The notes: generated by a model not told the origin, from the sequence alone. A DNA stretch of 64,000 bases from CAVUNY01 sp963843535 (GCA_963843535.1 CAWJKU010000004.1:620001-684000); one strand, 5' to 3'. Counted from the first letter of the stretch, positions 44,628 through 54,021 are shown. A program made the numbers and translations.

Positions 44628-46256
44628 TTAATACTCCGGCGGCGGCATCGGCGCCTGTTTTTCCTTCTCAGGGATATCCGTGATCAGGGCTTCGGTCGTC
44701 AGGATCATGGAGGCGATGGAAGCGGCATTCTCGAGGGCGCCGCGGGTAACCTTGGCGGGATCGATTACGCCACCCTTGACCATGTCAATGTACTCATCGC
44801 GCATCACATCATATCCAATGGATTTGTTCTTCTGGCGCTTCTGGGCCTGGCGGACGTTCTCGACGATGACGGAGCCGTCTTTGCCAGCATTTTCCGCGAT
44901 GCGGCGCATGGGCACTTCCAAAGCCTTGCGAACGATGTTGACACCCACTTTTTCATCTTCGTTTTCGGGCTTGACGCTGTCGATCGCGCCCATGGCATTA
45001 ATCAGGGCCACACCACCACCGGGGACGATCCCTTCTTCAACGGCGGCGCGGGTAGCGGAGAGGGCATCTTCCACGCGATGCTTCTTTTCCTTGAGCTCAG
45101 TCTCGGTTGCGGCGCCAACCCGAATGATGGCAACCCCGCCGCTCATTTTGGCCAGGCGTTCCTGCAGCTTTTCGCGGTCGTAATCGCTGGTGGTCTTGTC
45201 AATCTCAACCTTGATCTGATCGATGCGGCCTTTGATGGCGCTTTCTTCGCCCTTGCCACCGATCACTGTGGTGTTGTCTTTGTCGGAAACGATCTTTTCG
45301 CAGCGACCGAGGTCGGCGACAGTGGTGGTTTCCAGCTTGCGGCCCATTTCATCGGAGATGACCATGGCGCCGGTCAGGGTGGCGAGATCTTGCAGCATCG
45401 CCTTGCGGCGATCGCCAAAGCCGGGGGCCTTGACGGCCAGCACGTTCAGCATGCCGCGCAGTTTGTTGAGTACCAGGGTAGCCAGGGCTTCGCCGTCAAC
45501 ATCTTCGGCAATGATGACCAGTTCGCGCTTGCCGAGCTGGACCAGTTTCTCGAGGACGGGGACAATATCCTGGGCAGCGGAGATTTTCTTATCGTAAATC
45601 AGCACGTAAGGCTCAGAGATTGAGGCTTCCATGTGATCGGAATCGGTAATGAAATAGGCGGAAATATAACCGCGGTCGAACTGCATACCCTCGACATATT
45701 CTGTTTCGAATTCGAGACCTTTGGATTCCTCGACGGTGATGACGCCATCTTTACCAACTTTGTCCATCACTTCAGCGATCAGGTTGCCAATCTGGCGGTC
45801 CTGGGCTGAAATGCTGGCGACATTGGCGATGTCTTCTTTGGTGTTGATGTTGATTGCTTGCTTCTTGATTTCATCGGCCACAACCTTCGAGGCAGCCAGG
45901 ATGCCGGTCTTGAGCAGCATCGGGTTTGCACCGGCGGCCAGGGTCTTCAGGCCTTCGGAAACAATTGCGTGGGCCAGAACGGTGGAGGTGGTGGTGCCGT
46001 CGCCGGCAATATCGTTGGTTTTGCTGGCGGCTTCTTTGAGCAATTGGGCGCCCATGTTCTCGAAAGGATCTTGCAGTTCAATTTCCTTGGCGACCGTCAC
46101 ACCATCATGGGTGATGGTGGGAGAACCGAACTTGCGGTCGATAGCCACATTGCGACCCTTGGGGCCGAGGGTGGTCGCAACGGCGTTATTAACTACATCA
46201 ATACCTGCTTTTAGTCGCCGTCGGGCATCTTCAGCAAACACAATCTGTTTGGCCAT
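44628..46256 (-). CDS. groEL: Chaperonin GroEL (60 kDa)
   Basis: ATP-driven folding chamber working with GroES. 542 residues, with GPKGRNVAIDRKFGSPTITH, DGTTTSTVLAHAIV (ATP-binding DGTTT), and the C-terminal signature AAVEEGIVPGGGVALINAMG. It ends in PMPPPEY rather than a Gly-Met repeat tail. AAAGGAG precedes the ATG. Downstream of groES by 39 nt; both follow a CIRCE operator. Confidence 0.97.
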   Translation of the reverse strand: MAKQIVFAEDARRRLKAGIDVVNNAVATTLGPKGRNVAIDRKFGSPTITHDGVTVAKEIELQDPFENMGAQLLKEAASKTNDIAGDGTTTSTVLAHAIVSEGLKTLAAGANPMLLKTGILAASKVVADEIKKQAININTKEDIANVASISAQDRQIGNLIAEVMDKVGKDGVITVEESKGLEFETEYVEGMQFDRGYISAYFITDSDHMEASISEPYVLIYDKKISAAQDIVPVLEKLVQLGKRELVIIAEDVDGEALATLVLNKLRGMLNVLAVKAPGFGDRRKAMLQDLATLTGAMVISDEMGRKLETTTVADLGRCEKIVSDKDNTTVIGGKGEESAIKGRIDQIKVEIDKTTSDYDREKLQERLAKMSGGVAIIRVGAATETELKEKKHRVEDALSATRAAVEEGIVPGGGVALINAMGAIDSVKPENEDEKVGVNIVRKALEVPMRRIAENAGKDGSVIVENVRQAQKRQKNKSIGYDVMRDEYIDMVKGGVIDPAKVTRGALENAASIASMILTTEALITDIPEKEKQAPMPPPEY

Positions 46257-46295
46257 ATAAAAATCTCCTTTATGCTTCTGGAAAAAATTTCAGTT

Positions 46296-46589
46296 TCAGC
46301 TTAGAATAGCGAGAATTTCGTTCTCACGTAGAATGATGACTTTTTTGCCGTCCACCTTGATTTCGGTGCCGGCATACTTGTTGAACAGGACGACGTCCCC
46401 CGCTTTTACTTCCATGGGGATGTATTTGCCTTTGTCATCCCGTTCGCCGGGGCCTGTCGAGAGAATTGTGCCCTTTTGGGGTTTTTCTTTCGCGGTTTCG
46501 GGCAGGAAAATTCCGCCCATGGTGATATCTTCGGCCTCAATGGGTTCCACGACAACACGGCCACCCAGGGGTTTGAGGTTAATGGTCAT
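46296..46589 (-). CDS. groES: Co-chaperonin GroES (10 kDa)
   Basis: A 97-residue cap of GroEL. The start at 46589 follows AGGAGG; an in-frame upstream ATG overlaps the CIRCE operator and is rejected. Motifs: LKPLGGRVVVEPIEAEDITM, GGIFLPETAKEKPQKGTIL (mobile loop at about 20-34) and VLFNKYAGTEIKVDGKKVII. Confidence 0.96.
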   Translation of the reverse strand: MTINLKPLGGRVVVEPIEAEDITMGGIFLPETAKEKPQKGTILSTGPGERDDKGKYIPMEVKAGDVVLFNKYAGTEIKVDGKKVIILRENEILAILS

Positions 46590-46630
46590 ACGTTTTCCTC
46601 CTGCTGCAAGTTCTTTGAATTTGGGATTTT

Positions 46631-46657
46631 TTAGCACTCTAGACATACGAGTGCTAA
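46631..46657. promoter_or_regulatory. CIRCE operator (HrcA site) of groES-groEL
   Basis: Perfect TTAGCACTC, 9 nt, GAGTGCTAA, 42 nt upstream of the groES start. HrcA binds this element and represses chaperonin genes until heat stress; no hrcA gene is in the window. Confidence 0.97.
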
Positions 46658-46738
46658 ACCTCCTCTATATTAATCTTATTTGAGTGGGAAGTCAAGAGTT
46701 TGGAAGGAACTCTAATAAAATTCTGATATTTTTAAGGA

Positions 46739-48112
46739 TTAACGGTAGCCGTACGAAGCGCAGATTTCTTCCGATGGCGCAATGATCGAAATAATGGAAT
46801 TATCATTAGCAAAAGCCTGGCGGACTTCTTTCAGCACGGTTACCGCCTCGGCACATAATGGCACTTTGTCCGTCTGGCGGTGCATACCCGCCAGAACCGA
46901 GCCGTACGTGTAGTAATAGACCACGGTGTTGTTTGTGAGGGGCATTCCCTGGATGACGATATTATCATCGCTGGTGCATTCATCGCCTCCCTCGCGCACC
47001 TGGCAGCTGGTATTGGCGTTGCAGCCGCGCACAGCGCACTGCAGAGCGGTGATGGCGCTTTCATAATTCCGGCTTTTAAAGTAAATAATACCCAGCGAAC
47101 CGTAGACTTCGGGATTGCTAGGATTTAGCTTTAAAGCCGCCTTCACATTGAGCGCAGCGGTAAAAAATTCACCGATTTGAGAGTATGTCTTGGCAATCGC
47201 CAGGTTGGGGGTGGGGTCGGTAACGCCTAATTGTTTGTCGATCGTGGCTGCCTTATTGAACCATTTCAACGCTTCGTCATACTGGCGAAGCTGGCGATAA
47301 TTGATCCCGATGCGGATGTATAGAAATGTCATGTTGGGGTAAATATCGGCTGCCAGTTTATATTCTTTAATAGCTTCAGCATAATTTCCGCCTGTTTCCT
47401 GGACGATGGCCCGGATGCGGTGAACATCCATCAAACCGGGGTCGGCATTCAGCGCGTTCGAAATATACTGCTCGGCCTGCACCCATTTTTGTTGGTCGAG
47501 CAGAATTTCAGCATAATATGCCATCGCCAGAGCGTTTTTAGGATCAAGCTGCAAGGCACGAACGGCAGCTTGTTCGGCCTCGGTTAAGGATTGCTGGACT
47601 TTATCGTCCTCTTTGTTTACCACGTTGGTCTGCTGGCTTTGCAGGACGGATGCATACCAATCAAGGACAAAGGCGTGGATCGCATTCACTGTGCTGTCAT
47701 CCGGGGCCAACTTGACGGCGGTTTCGATCGATTTCAGGGACTCTTCCATGCGCTGCAGGCGGTCGTTGTCGGTTGCTCGTGTCGCAGAAGAATAGGCCTG
47801 GATGCGCGCCAGTTCCGCCATGACCTGCGCATTGTCAGGCTCGAGCCGGGCAGCCTCCGCATAAGCTGTGATAGCGTCATCCAGGTTGCCTGCTTTAAAA
47901 TGAGTTTCACCCTCCAGGGTAAAGGAATCGACCGTGCGCGTGGGAATGGGCGTTTCCTCGAAAGGAGAGACGATCTCTTTGGTCAAGACGCTGCGCAGCA
48001 AATACAGGCTGCCCACCACCAGCATAAGCAAGATGAGCAGAAGGATCGAATTTGTGGACCGGCGCTGGCGGAATGCCATTTGCTTGCCGGATAGTGGGAT
48101 GCTTTCTTTCAT
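46739..48112 (-). CDS. Membrane-anchored TPR protein, copy 1
   Basis: A 457-residue protein. I choose the ATG at 48112 because GGTGAAAACGCG precedes it and it lies 22 nt after the stop of the upstream paralogue. One membrane helix at about 17-37 (SILLLILLMLVVGSLYLLRS), then about eight TPR units such as DAITAYAEAARLEPDNAQVM, AVRALQLDPKNALAMAYYAE and DEALKWFNKAATIDKQLG. The tail contains several Cys (CAVRGCNANTSCQVREGGDE) that may form disulfides outside the cell. Probably a scaffold for envelope complexes; partner unknown. Tandem paralogue of the upstream gene. Confidence 0.8.
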   Translation of the reverse strand: MKESIPLSGKQMAFRQRRSTNSILLLILLMLVVGSLYLLRSVLTKEIVSPFEETPIPTRTVDSFTLEGETHFKAGNLDDAITAYAEAARLEPDNAQVMAELARIQAYSSATRATDNDRLQRMEESLKSIETAVKLAPDDSTVNAIHAFVLDWYASVLQSQQTNVVNKEDDKVQQSLTEAEQAAVRALQLDPKNALAMAYYAEILLDQQKWVQAEQYISNALNADPGLMDVHRIRAIVQETGGNYAEAIKEYKLAADIYPNMTFLYIRIGINYRQLRQYDEALKWFNKAATIDKQLGVTDPTPNLAIAKTYSQIGEFFTAALNVKAALKLNPSNPEVYGSLGIIYFKSRNYESAITALQCAVRGCNANTSCQVREGGDECTSDDNIVIQGMPLTNNTVVYYYTYGSVLAGMHRQTDKVPLCAEAVTVLKEVRQAFANDNSIISIIAPSEEICASYGYR

Positions 48113-48134
48113 CGCGTTTTCACCGGTTTGCCAG

Positions 48135-49388
48135 TTATTTGACCGGGGTCGTCTCACGCGTCGGCGTGGAAGTGCCGGTAATCCATTGCTGGCAGATATT
48201 CACCATTTCTTTGGCGTTGAAGACAGCGGTTTCGTTTTCGGCGGCGTTTTCTTGCAGGTATTGTGAAATTTGAAGGGCGTCGCTGCACGCGTTGACGCGC
48301 GCGGCAGCCAGGCCAAACAGGTAATAATATTCAACCACGCGGTCGTTATCCATGGGCAATCCGGTCACCTGCACTCCGTCTACGGTTGTCCCGCCGCGTA
48401 TGGCCAGACGGAAGGGTTCCAGCGACTCGCGGTACTGCCTGTTGCGGTAAAACATGGTGCCCAGGTTGCCGTACATATATGGATCGGAGGGGGATACTTT
48501 CACCGCCTGCTGCGCATACTGGATCGCTTTTGGAAAGTCACCGATCGTCAGGTACGTGCGGGCGATATAAGTGTTGGGCAGGGGGTCAGCCGGGTTCAAG
48601 GCATTGGCGCGGTTAAATTCTTCCACTGCTTTGGCATATTGATTGAGAGCGCGCAGGTTGCGCCCCAGCGCCAGGTGCAGATCAGCGATATTCGGATTCA
48701 TGTTGATGGCGGCTTCAAACTCGTTGACGGCTTCTTCGTAATTTTGGGTAATTTCCAGCACGATCCCGCGCGCGCGGTGCGTTTCCAATGCATTCGGGGC
48801 CAGGCGTTGGGCTTCACGCGAGGCATCTGTGGCTTTTTGCACGACCCCAAGGATGTCTTTTCCGGCCTGGTACTGCAAGGCTAAAACTTCGGCTTCATAG
48901 GCGTACGCAATGCCGTTGTTTGGATCAAATTCAATCGCTTTTTTGATAGCCGCATCTGCCGCCAGGAAATCACCCTGGTAGCCCAGCGCCCAACCGTGAA
49001 TGGCATGCGCCATGGAGTTGTTGGCATTGATCAGCAGAGCATTCTGGGCATTATCGATCGCGCCCTGGTAATCTCCGGAAAATACCTGCAGTTGGGCCAG
49101 GGTAATGTAATTGGCTGAATTCTTTGGTTCAGACTTAATGGCTTGCTTGTATGCCTCCATACCTTGCTGGATCTTACCTTGGGCGATTAAATCTTCCGCA
49201 TTTTTTATGAAAGTAACCGGAGAAGTGGTAGGAGTGCTGGTGGGAATAAAGAGTGGGGGGGTGGCCGGAACAACCACCAGATTCACATAAAACATGCCAC
49301 CGATCAGGATAAGCAGTGCCAGGATAAGAATTGGGCTGGAATTGCGCCGGCGGCGCGTCATGTTAAACTTGCTGCCGCGAAGATACAT
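48135..49388 (-). CDS. Membrane-anchored TPR protein, copy 2
   Basis: A 417-residue protein with one membrane helix at about 17-38 (SSPILILALLILIGGMFYVN), a short Thr/Pro linker and about eight TPR units (DLIAQGKIQQGMEAYKQAIK; DYQGAIDNAQNALLINANNS; NQYAKAVEEFNRANALNPAD). It shares layout and the closing NDRVVEYYYLFGLA / NNTVVYYYTYGSVLA segment with copy 1, indicating tandem duplication and divergence. A TGG-TAAGAT extended -10 lies 6 nt before the ATG, consistent with a leaderless mRNA for the two-gene unit. Confidence 0.8.
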   Translation of the reverse strand: MYLRGSKFNMTRRRRNSSPILILALLILIGGMFYVNLVVVPATPPLFIPTSTPTTSPVTFIKNAEDLIAQGKIQQGMEAYKQAIKSEPKNSANYITLAQLQVFSGDYQGAIDNAQNALLINANNSMAHAIHGWALGYQGDFLAADAAIKKAIEFDPNNGIAYAYEAEVLALQYQAGKDILGVVQKATDASREAQRLAPNALETHRARGIVLEITQNYEEAVNEFEAAINMNPNIADLHLALGRNLRALNQYAKAVEEFNRANALNPADPLPNTYIARTYLTIGDFPKAIQYAQQAVKVSPSDPYMYGNLGTMFYRNRQYRESLEPFRLAIRGGTTVDGVQVTGLPMDNDRVVEYYYLFGLAAARVNACSDALQISQYLQENAAENETAVFNAKEMVNICQQWITGTSTPTRETTPVK

Positions 49389-49518
49389 GATTTCATCTTA
49401 CCAGAGGATGGAAGGCCCGGCAAGGTAACTCTAACCTGTCCCTCATCTCACAGGCCGGATTCAAGAGATGGATTGCGCTCAGCAGGCAGAGTTTTACTGG
49501 CGTCTCATGGTGTGCAGT

Positions 49519-49953
49519 TCAGCCGCCCAACTGCTGCATGCTCTGGATGAAATCCGCCCATATGCCTTCCGGCTCCCAGATTTGGGTCATGTCTTCATAG
49601 GCTTGTTGCGGATTGGCGCCCAGACGCAGAACGCGGTACAGGTAGATGAAGGCGGAGACGCGCATATTTTTTTGACAATGCACGAAAATACTGCGCTCGC
49701 GGCAGGCGTCCATCGCTGCGAAGAAATCCAGCAGGTTCTGCCGGGTGGGGTTCGCCCAGATCACCGGGATCGGAATATACTCCATCCCCATCCGGCGGAC
49801 GTGTTCATCCTCGGACTGGAGGGCGCCTTGCGATGTCGGCAAGGCGAGGTTAATGACCACTTCACAGCCGGCATCCCGCAGCTCCTGCAATTCAGCCAAT
49901 GTAGGCGAGCCGCCGCTGGCAAGGATCGGCGTTAATCGCAAAAAATTTTCCAT
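49519..49953 (-). CDS. Dual-specificity/tyrosine phosphatase-like protein with shortened P-loop
   Basis: A 144-residue protein with the fold and order of small cysteine phosphatases: NLALPTSQGALQSEDEHVRR, GMEYIPIPVIWANPT, then IFVHCQKNMRVSAFIYLYRV. The canonical loop is HCx5R, but here it is H-C-Q-K-N-M-R, that is Cx4R. Related bacterial proteins with an HCxxNxRV loop exist, so this is probably a distinct subfamily and activity on phosphotyrosine should not be assumed. A TAAAAT box lies 8 nt before the ATG with no ribosome-binding site. Confidence 0.7.
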   Translation of the reverse strand: MENFLRLTPILASGGSPTLAELQELRDAGCEVVINLALPTSQGALQSEDEHVRRMGMEYIPIPVIWANPTRQNLLDFFAAMDACRERSIFVHCQKNMRVSAFIYLYRVLRLGANPQQAYEDMTQIWEPEGIWADFIQSMQQLGG

Positions 49954-50072
49954 AATTCGTTATTTTAATCGAAATTTGGCCTTCACAGGGGTAAAAAAAT
50001 TCGTAGAACGGCAAAATTTTACCAGGATGCACAGCATTGGTGAGTTGTCCAGGCAATTCAGGATGATCTTCC

Positions 50073-50101
50073 TTGTCGATTTCTTTCAATAAGGGTAAAA
50101 T
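50073..50101 (+). promoter_or_regulatory. Promoter of ppdK
   Basis: TTGTCG (50073-50078), 17-nt spacer, TAAAAT (50096-50101), giving a leader of about 60 nt. Confidence 0.6.
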
Positions 50102-50126
50102 TTTATACTTGGAAAATGTTCATAAC

Positions 50127-50144
50127 CTGCCAGGTTTCTGGCAG
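50127..50144 (+). promoter_or_regulatory. Hairpin in the ppdK leader
   Basis: Perfect 7-bp stem CTGCCAG / CTGGCAG with loop GTTT between promoter and ribosome-binding site; not followed by a U-tract, so it may affect RNA stability or bind a regulator. Confidence 0.4.
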
Positions 50145-50169
50145 TCATCATTCAAAGAAGGAGTATTCT

Positions 50170-52887
50170 GTGGCAAAGAAGTGGGTATATAACTTTCACG
50201 AAGTTGACCAGGCCGAAGCTTATGTGGGCGGGGATTGGGATAAAGTGCGCGGTCTGTTGGGTGGTAAAGGCGCCAACCTGGCAGAAATGACCCGCATTGG
50301 TGTGCCAGTTCCCCCTGGTTTCACCGTAACAACCGAAGGCTGCAATGCATACCTGGCTGCCGGCAATAAATTCCCCGAGGGGATGTGGGACCAGATGATG
50401 GCTGCTTTGAAAGATGTGGAAAAGGCCTCTGGGAAGAAGTTTGGTGATGCCAACCAATCCTCTTCTGGTTTCCTGCCGGTCTGGCGCGAAATTCTCGATG
50501 CCGGGTATGATGGACACTGTTCTTAACATCGGTTTGAACGATGAAACTGTGGCCGGCATGATCAAACTGACCGGAAATGAACGCTTTGTCAACGACTCCT
50601 ACCGCCGTTTGATCCAGATGTTTGGCTCGGTCGTGCTGGGCATGCCCGACGAAGCATTCGAAGAAGTGCTGGATGATTTCAAGAAAGAAAAGGGCGCCAA
50701 GGTTGATACCGACCTGACTGCTGCTGATCTGCAAGAATTAATCGTCAAGTACAAAGCCGTGGTCAAGAAAATCAAGGGATTTGATTTCCCCCAGGATCCT
50801 TTCGAACAGATGCGCCTGGCCACTGAAGCCGTTTTCGGTTCCTGGAACGGCAAACGCGCCGTCGATTACCGCCGGGCAGCCGGTATCGCCGATGACCTGG
50901 GGACCGCGGTCAATATCGTGACCATGGTCTTTGGCAATATGGGCTGGGATTCCGGCACAGGCGTGGCCTTTACCCGCAATCCTTCCACCGGCGAACGCAA
51001 GCTGTTCGGCGAATACCTGTTGAATGCCCAGGGCGAAGATGTGGTGGCGGGTATCCGCAACACCGAATCCATCGAGAAAATGGGCAAGGATCTTCCCGAA
51101 GCCTACAATCAGTTCCTGGATATCACCAAGAAGCTCGAGCTGCACTACAAGGATATGCAGGACGTCGAGTTCACCATAGAACGCGGCCGGCTGTGGATGC
51201 TCCAGACCCGCAACGGCAAGCGCACCGCCAAGGCGGAGATCGAAATCGCGGTGGATATGGCCAATGAAGGCCTGATCACCAAGACACGAAGCCGTTGGGC
51301 GCGTAACCCCAACCCAGGTCGATGCCATGCTGCACCCGCAGTTTGACGACAAGACCCTCAAAGCGGCCCGCACTGCGCGCTTCTTTGCCAAGGGTGTCAA
51401 CGCTTCACCGGGCGCTGCGGTTGGCCAGATTTACTTTGACGCCGATCTGGCTGAGAAAATGGCCAAGGAAGAAAAGCAGCAGGTGATCATGGTGCGTCCT
51501 TTCACCAAACCGGATGATGTGCACGGTATGCTGGCTGCCAGGGGCATTTTGACCAGCGAAGGCGGCGCCACTTCACATGCGGCAGTGGTGGCTCGCCAGT
51601 TTGGCGTGCCCTGCATCGTTGGCGCTTCTGGCGTGCATATCGACCTCGAAACCCGCAAGATGGTGGCGGGTGATGTTGTCGTCAAAGAAGGTGAGTGGAT
51701 TTCGCTGGATGGGAGCACGGGCGAGGTGTTTACCGGCAAGCTCGAACTGTCCAACCCCTCACTGGAAGAACAGACTTCGTTGATGACCCTGCTGACCTGG
51801 GCAGATGAGATTGCCCGGCTGCAGGTCTGGGCCAACGCCGATTACCCCAAGGATGCCCGCCGCGCCCGTGCTTACGGCGCCAAGGGCATTGGCCTGTGCC
51901 GCACCGAGCACATGTTCTTTGAAGTTGAGCGCCTGCCTATCGTTCAGAAGATGATCCTGGCTGAAACTCATGAGGATCGCGAGGCCGCTAACAATGAGCT
52001 GCTGCCGTACCAGCGTGCCGATTTTGACGGCCTGTTCGAGGCGATGGACGGTCTTCCGGTCATCATTCGCCTGATCGACCCGCCGCTGCATGAGTTTATG
52101 CCTGATGAAGAAAAGCTTTTCGAAGAAGTGGTCACCATGCGCGCTCTGGGCCAGACCAAAGGTCTGGCTGAGAAAGAAGAATTTGCTGGCTGCCATTCGC
52201 GGCATGCACGAAAGCAACCCGATGATGGGTCTGCGCGGTGTGCGCCTGAGCATTTACATGCCTGAGATCGTTGAGATGCAGGTACGGGCCATCTTCGAAG
52301 CCGCCGCCGACTGCACGAAACGCGGTATTGTGGTGAAACCTGAGGTGATGATCCCCCTGACGGGTACCGTCAAGGAATTGGAATGGATCCAACCGCGACT
52401 GGTGCGCATTGCGAAAGCCGTGATGGAAGAGAAGGGCGTCAACTTCACCTACAAGTTTGGCACCATGATCGAAATCCCGCGCGCAGCTGTAACGGCCGGC
52501 GAGATCGCCAAGTTCGCCGAATTCTTTTCCTTCGGCACGAATGACCTGACCCAGATGACCTTCGGTTACAGCCGGGATGATGCGGAACGCAACTTCCTGG
52601 TGAAGTATATCGAGGAAGGCATTTTGGAAACGAATCCATTTCAGACGCTTGATTGGGGTGGTGTTGGCAAGTTGATGAAGATGGCAGTGACAGACGGCCG
52701 TCAAACCCGCCCAGATTTGGAAGTGGGTATCTGCGGTGAGCACGGTGGCGACCCGAAATCGATCGAGTTCTGCCATTTGGTCGGCAACAATTACGTGAGC
52801 TGTTCACCCTTCCGCGTGCCTGTGGCGCGCCTGGCAGCAGCCCACGCGGCAATCAAACACTCGACCGGTCTGACCGTAGACCTGTAA
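50170..52887 (+). CDS. ppdK: Pyruvate, phosphate dikinase, frame broken three times
   Basis: Interconverts pyruvate + ATP + Pi and phosphoenolpyruvate + AMP + PPi. GTG start at 50170 behind AAGGAG; VAKKWVYNFHEVDQAEAYVG. About 905 residues when repaired, full length. The nucleotide-binding half (GGKGANLAEMTRIGVPVPPG), phospho-His domain (GGATSHAAVVARQFGVPCIV) and PEP-binding barrel (TEHMFFEVERLPIV; FSFGTNDLTQMTFGYSRDDA; catalytic Cys in GICGEHGGD) are all there. Breaks: 50454-50455 (GDAN to NPLLVSCRSGAKFSMPGM), about 51284-51287 (LITK to EAVGRVTPTQVDAMLHPQFD) and 52182-52184 (EKEE to LLAAIRGMHESNPMMG). In each, dropping one base repairs the protein. I regard the gene as intact and the sequence as wrong. 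Confidence 0.88.
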
Positions 52888-52912
52888 ATTTGGTCTGAAC
52901 CAGATTTTCACA

Positions 52913-52947
52913 TGACACACCCCGAAATAAATCTACGGGGTGTGTCA
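52913..52947 (+). terminator. Terminator of ppdK
   Basis: 12-bp perfect stem TGACACACCCCG / CGGGGTGTGTCA with an 11-nt loop, followed by a weak GTCGTTTA tail. Confidence 0.7.
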
Positions 52948-53101
52948 GTCGTTTAATGTAATCACCCCCGACCTCGGCCCTCACACCCCTTCGGGTGGTC
53001 GATACGCATACCGAAGGGTACGCATAGCGAGGTACGCCCGAACACCCTGGGTGCACCCGCTGGGGTGGGGCGAGCGGCGGGGGCGTGAAGAAAGAGGAAT
53101 C

Positions 53102-53138
53102 GGGGATATTTTGCGGCGTTTCGCCACAAAATATCCCC
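53102..53138. repeat. T-tract palindrome, copy 5
   Basis: Arms GGGGATA-T4-GCGGCG and CGCCAC-A4-TATCCCC around TTT, with one mismatch. Same architecture as the other four copies. Confidence 0.8.
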
Positions 53139-53232
53139 AAACCTGTGACTGGGGGATAGGCAAATTGTAGCGACAATGCCCGATGATTAAAAATGGGTTG
53201 GTATAATAGGGGCTTGAAGGAGAAGTCGTGTA

Positions 53233-54021
53233 GTGTCCGGTCGAAACTCATTGCGGATAGCCGGAATGGTCTTTGGCACCTGGCTATCCTGGCTTTACGC
53301 ATTTCTGGCGGACGAAGTAAACCGTGTCTACCTGCCTGATATTCCGCTGCCCGATCCGCAAGGAGGGGTTTTGGGTTATTACGGCGGGGCCATTTTGGTC
53401 GGATTATTGGTCGGATTGGTCTGCACCTGGCCGGATAAACCATGGCTGGGGGCTATCTTCGGTGGACTGATTGGAGCTTTGCTGGCATTCATTGCGCTGT
53501 GGCAGCCAGTGGGCGGTTTGTCAATTCAAACACTCGGAAATGGCGGATTAACCGCCACAGCATTTGTGACATTGGCAGTTATCTTAACCCCAATTGCTTT
53601 TTTGATGAGGATATCAGTTGAGCGTCTGCAATCTTCTGGAGCATCGTTTTCGCTTCGCGGGGTGTGGCTCCCTGTCTTGGTCACTGGTCTGGTGGCATTC
53701 ATGGGGATGTGCAGACTCTATCCGCGTGAAGTGCGCGCTGCATTTTATTCTACCCGGTCGACGATTGAAGCCGGCATGAATTCTTCCAGTCCCGGCCAGC
53801 TGCCGGATGCTTTGCGGGACGTCCGGGGATTTATTCCCAATGCGAATGGACGTTACAAATTGGAATGGAGTGATAAGGTCGACCTATTTTCAGGCTTCTA
53901 CCCGCAGTTCACTCGCGATAAGAGGGATTTTTTGATTATTGCGCGTTATACCAATGGATTCGCCGTGGCATGCCTTTTTTCATATGGCGCAAGCCAACCA
54001 CCTTGTGCGAATTTCCAATAG
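53233..54021 (+). CDS. Multi-spanning membrane protein of unknown function
   Basis: A 262-residue protein from a GTG with AAGGAG about 10 nt upstream. Four to five membrane segments in the first 165 residues (YYGGAILVGLLVGLVCTWPD; WLGAIFGGLIGALLAFIALW; ATAFVTLAVILTPIAFLMRI; LPVLVTGLVAFMGMCRLYP), then a soluble C-terminal domain of about 90 residues (GQLPDALRDVRGFIPNANGR; RYTNGFAVACLFSYGASQPP). No family recognised. It stands upstream of the pdh genes but a TATAAT at about 54039 suggests those have their own promoter. Confidence 0.65.
   Translation: MSGRNSLRIAGMVFGTWLSWLYAFLADEVNRVYLPDIPLPDPQGGVLGYYGGAILVGLLVGLVCTWPDKPWLGAIFGGLIGALLAFIALWQPVGGLSIQTLGNGGLTATAFVTLAVILTPIAFLMRISVERLQSSGASFSLRGVWLPVLVTGLVAFMGMCRLYPREVRAAFYSTRSTIEAGMNSSSPGQLPDALRDVRGFIPNANGRYKLEWSDKVDLFSGFYPQFTRDKRDFLIIARYTNGFAVACLFSYGASQPPCANFQ

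Larger units (their letters stand above)
52888..53232. other. 345-nt intergenic region with terminator, short repeats and a palindrome
   Basis: Contains the ppdK terminator (52913-52947), a G+C-rich stretch with two imperfect copies of TACGCATA-ccGAaGG / TACGCATA-gcGAgG (53005-53035), CACCC/GGGTG hairpins, and palindrome copy 5. No gene is supported. Confidence 0.65.

Noticed and set aside
44571..45623. 350-codon ORF opposite groEL
   Set aside because: It is fully antisense to a highly conserved gene, lacks a ribosome-binding site and its product has no coherent motifs; a by-product of G+C-rich codon bias.
50454..52184. Programmed +1 frameshifting in ppdK
   Set aside because: No slippery site or stimulatory structure is shared among the sites, three shifts in one essential gene would make expression negligible, and the same error type recurs in unrelated genes.
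52940..53170. ORF in the ppdK downstream spacer
   Set aside because: It spans the terminator region and palindrome copy 5, has no ribosome-binding site and an implausible composition.
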